Of a DNA stretch of 8,468 nucleotides, positions 4,932 to 8,468 are shown in pieces (positions within the stretch are counted from its first letter, which is position 1; every line of letters starts with the position of its first letter). Origin of the DNA: Bacillota bacterium (GTDB lineage Bacteria > Bacillota > Sulfobacillia > Symbiobacteriales > Symbiobacteriaceae). Made by a program: the position numbers and the translations under genes. The stretch is taken from contig JAQBPS010000616.1 in NCBI GenBank assembly GCA_028287415.1, forward strand, positions 1-8,468, given 5' to 3'. The notes beneath the pieces are model-generated. The model ran no database searches, had not been told where the DNA came from, and worked only from the letters and a program-made list of their open reading frames with translations.

Positions 4932-4978
4932 ACCAATTGGGTAGTAGCAGCATAGAGTAAGCCGGGGGACAACCCCGG
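4932..4978 (+). promoter_or_regulatory. Leader of gene B2: SigK-like promoter plus 5' hairpin
   Basis: AC (4932-4933), 17 nt, CATAGAGTA (4951-4959): of the five leaders this is the closest match to the sigma-K pattern, including the final TA. The stem CCGGGG (4962-4967) / CCCCGG (4973-4978) encloses GACAA. A G-rich SD leads to ATG 4993. Confidence 0.5.
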
Positions 4979-4992
4979 GGGGGTGGTAGAGA

Positions 4993-5262
4993 ATGGGTGT
5001 TGAAAAGGATGAACTGACGATCCAGGAGGCCGTCGCACGGGAGGCGCAGATCCTGGGCGACTCCAGCGGAACCAGCACCGGCAGCAGCTACAGCAGGAGC
5101 TACAGCAGGAGCTACAGCAGGAGCACCGGCAGGAGCTACAGCAGGAGCTCCCACAGCGGCCGACGCAGTCGCCGCAACGATGTGCGGATCAGCGTGTCGG
5201 GTTGGGTCCAAGACCGCCGTCATAGCCGGCGCCGTCGCACGACCGATTGGAGCGGGAGCTAA
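4993..5262 (+). CDS. Small Ser/Arg/Tyr-rich protein, type B, full form (copy B2)
   Basis: 89 aa. The head MGVEKDELTIQEAVAREAQIL is shared with type A. A Ser/Thr/Gly stretch and SYSR tetrapeptide repeats (from 12-bp DNA repeats) follow, then SGRRSRRNDVRISVSGWVQD and a basic end RRHSRRRRTTDWSGS. The segment R-R-N-[ND]-V-x-[VI]-S-V-S is common to both types and looks like a short beta strand flanked by arginines. The Ser-Tyr-Ser-Arg repeats recall CotG-type coat proteins, whose serines are phosphorylated by CotH kinases; that link is inference. Its TAA overlaps the livF stop codon on the other strand (4 bp shared). Confidence 0.75.
   Translation: MGVEKDELTIQEAVAREAQILGDSSGTSTGSSYSRSYSRSYSRSTGRSYSRSSHSGRRSRRNDVRISVSGWVQDRRHSRRRRTTDWSGS
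5086..5145 (+). repeat. 12-bp tandem repeats encoding SYSR in gene B2
   Basis: AGCTACAGCAGG occurs three times in a row (5086-5121), then a variant AGCACCGGCAGG (5122-5133), then one more perfect copy (5134-5145). Each unit encodes Ser-Tyr-Ser-Arg. Such a tract can change length by slippage in steps of four residues without shifting the frame. Confidence 0.85.
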
Positions 5263-6017
5263 CCCGGGGGGTGACTAACCCCCGCCCTCTGCTTATCGAG
5301 GGCGGGGGCTCCGCGCCCCCCCAGGTACGCGGCAATCACCCGCGGGTCCCGCGCCAGCTCCTCCCCCGCCCCCTCCAGGGCCACCTTCCCAGTCTCAAGT
5401 ACATAAGCGTAGGTAGCCATCGCCAGCGCCTGCCGCGCATTCTGCTCCACCAGCAGCACCGTGGTCCCGCCCCGGTTGATCTCAACCACCAGGTCCAGCA
5501 CCTCCTTCACCACCAGCGGCGCCAGGCCCATCGACGGCTCATCCAGCATCAGCAGCCGCGGGCGGGCGATCAGCGCCCGGCCCATGGCCAGCATCTGCTG
5601 CTCGCCGCCCGACAGCGTGCCCGCCAGCTGCGTGCGCCGCTCCGCCAGGCGGGGGAAGCGGCCCCAGACCTGCTCCAGATCCGCCTTCACCCCTGCGGCA
5701 TCCCGACGACAAAACCCGCCCATCAGCAGGTTCTCCGCCACCGTCATCCGCGCCAGCACCTGACGCCCTTCCGGCACCTGCACCAGGCCCGCCCGGACCA
5801 CCTTGTCCGCACGCAGTCCGCCGATGGCCTTCCCCGCGAAAGTAATCGTCCCACGCGTGGGCTTCAACAGGCCGGAGATCGTCCGCAGCGTGGTCGACTT
5901 GCCCGCGCCATTCGCCCCGATCAGGGCCACGATCTGCCCCGCCGGCACTCGCAAATCGATGCCCTTTACCGCTGCGATCGCCCCGTAGTGGACGTGCAGG
6001 CCTTTAACCTCGAGCAT
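5259..6017 (-). CDS. livF: Branched-chain amino acid-type ABC transporter ATPase LivF
   Basis: 252 aa ATP-binding subunit that powers import through the LivHM channel at the inner face of the membrane. The start is ATG 6017, with AGGAGGTG just upstream; an upstream extension of the frame has no such support. Motifs: Walker A GANGAGKST (34-42), Q-loop Q80 in VQVPEGRQ, signature LSGGEQQ (135-141), Walker B LLMLDEP (155-161), and the family-typical LLVEQN after it. LivF proteins normally end soon after AYLGG (here residues 230-234). This one continues 18 residues (RGAPALDKQRAGVSHPPG) encoded by the terminator hairpin and the end of B2, so its original 3' end was probably replaced. The livG stop codon lies one base upstream of the start, implying one transcript. 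The substrate may be amino acids or related compounds such as amides or urea. Confidence 0.92.
   Translation of the reverse strand: MLEVKGLHVHYGAIAAVKGIDLRVPAGQIVALIGANGAGKSTTLRTISGLLKPTRGTITFAGKAIGGLRADKVVRAGLVQVPEGRQVLARMTVAENLLMGGFCRRDAAGVKADLEQVWGRFPRLAERRTQLAGTLSGGEQQMLAMGRALIARPRLLMLDEPSMGLAPLVVKEVLDLVVEINRGGTTVLLVEQNARQALAMATYAYVLETGKVALEGAGEELARDPRVIAAYLGGRGAPALDKQRAGVSHPPG
5279..5308. terminator. GC hairpin between gene B2 and livF (bidirectional)
   Basis: CCCCCGCCCTC (5279-5289) pairs with GAGGGCGGGGG (5298-5308) around an 8-nt loop. It begins 16 nt after the B2 stop codon. On the minus strand it lies inside the last codons of livF. It shares its stem sequence with the hairpins after A1 and A2. 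No T-run is present on either strand. Confidence 0.6.
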
Positions 6018-6018
6018 G

Positions 6019-6783
6019 CTAACCCACCTCCTGGCCCAGGTAGGCCACCACAACATCCGGGTTCTCGCGGACCGCGTCCGGAGTCCCCAGCGCAATGCGC
6101 TTGCCGAAGTTCAGCACCGCCAGCCGGTCGCAGACCGACATCACCACATGCATGTCATGCTCAATCAGCAACACGGCAATGCCCAGCTCCCGGATCTTGC
6201 CGACCAGGCGCAGCAGATCCTGACTCTCGGACTCGTTCATCCCGGCCGCCGGCTCATCCAACAGCAGGAGTTTCGGCTCCGTCGCCAGCGCCCGGGCAAT
6301 CTCCAGCCGGCGTTGCAAGCCATAAGGCAACGAGCCCGCATCCACATCGGCCACTTCGCTCAGGCCGGCAAACTCCAGCAGCGCCAACGCCCGCGCAGCC
6401 GCCGCCCGCTCCTCCCGCCGCTGGGCAGGTGTGCGGAGCAGCGACGCCACCAATCCGCTGCGCAGTCCGCTATGGCACCCCACGAGCACGTTGGTCAGCG
6501 CCGGCTGGTCCCCGAAGAGCCGGATGTTCTGGAACGTGCGGGCCAGCCCCAACTGCGTGCGCTGGTGGGGTTTCAGCCGACCGAGGTCCCGCCCGTCAAA
6601 ACGCACCCGCCCATCGCTGACCGGCACGAGGCCCGTCACCGCGTTGAACGCCGTCGTCTTGCCGGCGCCGTTGGGGCCGATCAGCCCCACCACCTCGCCC
6701 GGTTCCACCGTCAGGTTCAGCTCGCTGACCGCCACGAGGCCGCCAAAGCGCACCGTCACCTTCTCCATCGCCAGGAGACTCAT
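6019..6783 (-). CDS. livG: Branched-chain amino acid-type ABC transporter ATPase LivG
   Basis: 254 aa, the second ATPase of the importer. ATG 6783 overlaps the livM stop codon (ATGA), a sign of translational coupling. Motifs: Walker A GPNGAGKTT (36-44), Q-loop Q85 in ARTFQNIRLF, the LivG-specific signature LPYGLQRRLEIARAL (152-166), Walker B LLLLDEP (172-178) with the typical AAGMN after it, and the H-loop in LLIEHDM (H209). The C-terminus ...VAYLGQEVG is normal for the family, as is the length. The frame extends further upstream but only inside livM. It should pair with LivF to form the nucleotide-binding heterodimer. Confidence 0.94.
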   Translation of the reverse strand: MSLLAMEKVTVRFGGLVAVSELNLTVEPGEVVGLIGPNGAGKTTAFNAVTGLVPVSDGRVRFDGRDLGRLKPHQRTQLGLARTFQNIRLFGDQPALTNVLVGCHSGLRSGLVASLLRTPAQRREERAAAARALALLEFAGLSEVADVDAGSLPYGLQRRLEIARALATEPKLLLLDEPAAGMNESESQDLLRLVGKIRELGIAVLLIEHDMHVVMSVCDRLAVLNFGKRIALGTPDAVRENPDVVVAYLGQEVG

Positions 6784-7724
6784 GCCTGCACGCCCCCTTC
6801 CGCCGCCACGCGCTTGCCCTTCCGGGCGCGGCGCATCAGCAGGCCTTTGGGCCGGACCACCATCATCACCATTAAAAGCGCGCCATAGATGATGAGGCGC
6901 CACTCGGGCAGCGACCGCAGCGCCTCGGGCAGCCAGGTGACGATCAGGGCGCCCAGCACCGGACCCATCAGCACCGTGGTACCGCCCAGGACTACATAGA
7001 GCAGCATCTCCACCGTGCGCTCAAAGGCGAAATTGCCGGGGCTCACAATAAAAGTCATATGGGCCGACAAGGCGCCCGCGAGGCCGGCCAGGGCCGCGCT
7101 CTCCACGAAGGCGAGAATCTTGAACGCCGTCGTATTGACGCCCGTCGCCTCCGCAGCGATCTCGTCCGCCTTGATCGCCGCAAACGCCCGTCCGATACGG
7201 CTGTGCTGTTGCCGCCAGAGCAGGATGAGCACCAGCCCCAGGATCGCCAGCAGCACGAGTAAGGAGAGCAGCGACGACGCCTGATTGAAGGTCAGCCCCA
7301 AGGGGTTGTCGGCAAAGGTGGCGGAGAGCCACTTGCGCATGGCCGTGGTCAGGTTGGGGATGTTCTTCAGCCCCAGCGGCCCGCCCAGGGCCTCCGTGTT
7401 GTAAAGGATCACCCGGATCACTTCGGCAAACCCGAGGGTCGCAATCGCCAGATAGATGCCCCGGAGGCGGAGCACCGGCATCGCCAGTAGCAATGAGACC
7501 GCGATCGCCGCCAGCATCCCCGCCGGGATCGTCGCCCAGAACGGCAGCCCGTAATGGATGCTCAGATAGGCCGCCGTGTAAGCCCCGACGGCCATGAAAG
7601 CGCCGCTGCCCAGCGAGAGCTGGTCCGTGGCCAGGACGATGTAGACGGATAGCGCCAGCAGTGCGTTGATCGCCACGAAGCTGGCGATGCCCAGGTAATA
7701 GGGGTTAAAGATGGTGGCAAGCAT
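6780..7724 (-). CDS. livM: Branched-chain amino acid-type ABC transporter permease LivM
   Basis: 314 aa integral membrane permease. ATG 7724 follows GGAGGT (8-nt spacing), and that SD overlaps the end of livH. The protein is a series of hydrophobic segments with the LivM landmarks LATDQLSLGSGAFMAVGAY near the N-terminus, LRLRGIYLAIATLGFAEVIR, and the cytoplasmic coupling loop GRAFAAIKADEIAAEATGVN, which contacts the ATPases. It ends with VVRPKGLLMRR and a basic tail. Length is usual for the family. LivM and LivH form the membrane channel; a periplasmic or lipid-anchored binding protein delivers the substrate, but its gene is not in view. Confidence 0.94.
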   Translation of the reverse strand: MLATIFNPYYLGIASFVAINALLALSVYIVLATDQLSLGSGAFMAVGAYTAAYLSIHYGLPFWATIPAGMLAAIAVSLLLAMPVLRLRGIYLAIATLGFAEVIRVILYNTEALGGPLGLKNIPNLTTAMRKWLSATFADNPLGLTFNQASSLLSLLVLLAILGLVLILLWRQQHSRIGRAFAAIKADEIAAEATGVNTTAFKILAFVESAALAGLAGALSAHMTFIVSPGNFAFERTVEMLLYVVLGGTTVLMGPVLGALIVTWLPEALRSLPEWRLIIYGALLMVMMVVRPKGLLMRRARKGKRVAAEGGVQA

Positions 7725-7727
7725 CGG

Positions 7728-8468
7728 CTACGACCTCCGCACGAGTTGGTGACCGAAGAGCCCGTTGGGCCGCAGCACCAGCACCAGGAAGAGAAAGCCA
7801 AACGCCACCGCATCCCGCCAGCCGGAGCCGCCATAGGCGACCGTCAGCGCTTCGACCACGCCCAGGGCGAGCCCGCCCACCACGGCGCCGGTGAAGTTTC
7901 CGAGGCCGCCGAGCACGATCACCGCCAGGCCCTTGAGGCTGTATGACAGGCCCATGGACGCATTCACGTTCTGGAACGTGACGCCCACGAGCACACCGGC
8001 CGCACCGCCCAGACTTGATGCCAGCATCACCGTCAGTACAACGACGGCGCTCACGTTGACGCCGAGCAGGGCCGCCGTGCGCGGATTCTCGGCCACCGCC
8101 CGCATCGCCCGGCCCAGCCGGGTGTAGCGCAGCAGCACCTGCATCAGCCCCATCAGCGCCAGGGAGATCACCAGCACCAGGATCTGCACGCCGGCCACCC
8201 TTACGGGGCCTAGCTGGAGCTGCATCTGGGCCAGGTCCGTGCGGACCGGGAGGGGCTCAGGGCCAAAGAGTTTGATCAGCACTTCCTGCAGGATAATCGA
8301 AAGGCCGATGGTGCTGATCAGCGGGGCCAGATAGTCCGCCCCCCGGGCCCGCAAGGGCCGCAGCGCCACCAGTTCCACCACATAGCCCATGGCCGCCGCC
8401 ACCGCCATAGCGATGACGAGGCCGCTCCAGAAGCCGCCGTGCCAGGTGCCGATCACCACATAGGCCAT
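7728..8468 (-). CDS. livH: Branched-chain amino acid-type ABC transporter permease LivH (N-terminus outside window)
   Basis: 246 codons of a membrane permease are visible. An ATG happens to fall on the last three bases of the window, but LivH proteins are about 290 residues and begin with a helix and an NFAHG-type motif before the GAY(V/I)AY segment. The visible part starts at AYVVIG, so roughly 40 N-terminal residues lie to the right. Family landmarks: LRPLRARGADYLAPLISTIGLS, the coupling loop GRAMRAVAENPRTAALLGVN, GLKG-type SLKGLAVIVLGGLGNFTGAVVGG, and the terminal VLVLRPNGLFG. It is the first visible gene of the livH-livM-livG-livF operon; 3 bases separate its stop from the livM start. The operon promoter and any livK gene would be beyond the window. 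Confidence 0.93.
   Translation of the reverse strand: MAYVVIGTWHGGFWSGLVIAMAVAAAMGYVVELVALRPLRARGADYLAPLISTIGLSIILQEVLIKLFGPEPLPVRTDLAQMQLQLGPVRVAGVQILVLVISLALMGLMQVLLRYTRLGRAMRAVAENPRTAALLGVNVSAVVVLTVMLASSLGGAAGVLVGVTFQNVNASMGLSYSLKGLAVIVLGGLGNFTGAVVGGLALGVVEALTVAYGGSGWRDAVAFGFLFLVLVLRPNGLFGHQLVRRS

Larger units (their letters stand above)
4541..5262 (+). repeat. Tandem unit II: leader A, gene A2, hairpin, leader B, gene B2
   Basis: This is the second copy of the A-B unit (compare 3786-4401). The longest differences are a 6-bp in-frame insertion in A2 and the 99 bp that B1 lacks. Leader, coding and hairpin segments are all conserved. Confidence 0.8.

Noticed and set aside
3882..5262. RiPP precursor array (conserved leader, variable core)
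   Set aside because: The conserved acidic head fits, but no modification enzyme, protease or dedicated exporter is in the window and the tail is highly basic and repetitive. Kept only as an alternative.
3786..5308. CRISPR array
   Set aside because: Repeats are long, contain coding sequence and are not evenly spaced with unique spacers; no cas genes are present.
5247..6620. Long plus-strand frame (457 aa) opposite the liv ATPase genes
   Set aside because: It is antisense to livF and livG, Pro/Arg/Gln/His-rich as expected from the shadow of GC-rich coding DNA, and has no family signal.
8466..8468. ATG at the window edge as the true livH start
   Set aside because: The family needs an additional N-terminal helix and motif of about 40 residues, so this ATG is internal.

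Overview
The window is high-GC bacterial DNA with strong Shine-Dalgarno sequences (GGAGG, AGGAGGTG, GGAGGTG) and GTG/TTG starts alongside ATG. No taxonomic marker gene is present. Strong ribosome binding sites, and a group of small Ser/Arg/Tyr-rich genes behind promoters that resemble mother-cell sporulation promoters, suggest a high-GC spore-forming Firmicute (Symbiobacterium-like). This is a tentative inference.

Left part (1-2967), accessory and rearranged. On the minus strand, a secreted protein of unknown family runs off the left edge. Upstream of it is a short remnant of a sugar-type ABC transporter solute-binding protein. A 332-bp direct repeat (673-1004 and 2484-2815, about 95% identical, no gaps) then brackets a plus-strand gene (1377-2450). 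That gene encodes a protein with two winged-helix-like regions and a C-terminal nuclease-like domain (QFD, WEFNGPQHY, then a lysine). Each repeat carries a 39-nt near-perfect palindrome. The repeat appears non-coding, and the arrangement looks like an undescribed mobile or homing element.

Middle (2968-5308). A TVP38/TMEM64 (DedA-superfamily) membrane protein is followed by a convergent C-terminal remnant of a metallo-beta-lactamase-fold gene. Next is a tandem array of four very small genes of two alternating types, A-B-A-B (68, 56, 70 and 89 aa). Each protein has a short acidic N-terminus and an Arg/Ser/Tyr-rich basic C-terminus. Each gene has its own leader with a promoter-like motif (AC, 17-18 nt, CATAnAGT) and a hairpin with a GAC(G)AA loop next to the ribosome binding site. 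A fifth leader has no gene. GC-rich hairpins of shared sequence follow three of the four genes. My preferred reading is a family of CotG-like spore-surface proteins made late in sporulation; this is inference.

Right part (5259-8468, minus strand). Four tightly packed genes encode most of a branched-chain amino acid-type (LivHMGF) ABC importer: two permeases and two ATPases, in the order livH-livM-livG-livF. livH lacks its N-terminus at the window edge, and no binding-protein gene is visible. The end of livF overlaps the last small gene tail to tail by 4 bp and runs through that gene's terminator hairpin.
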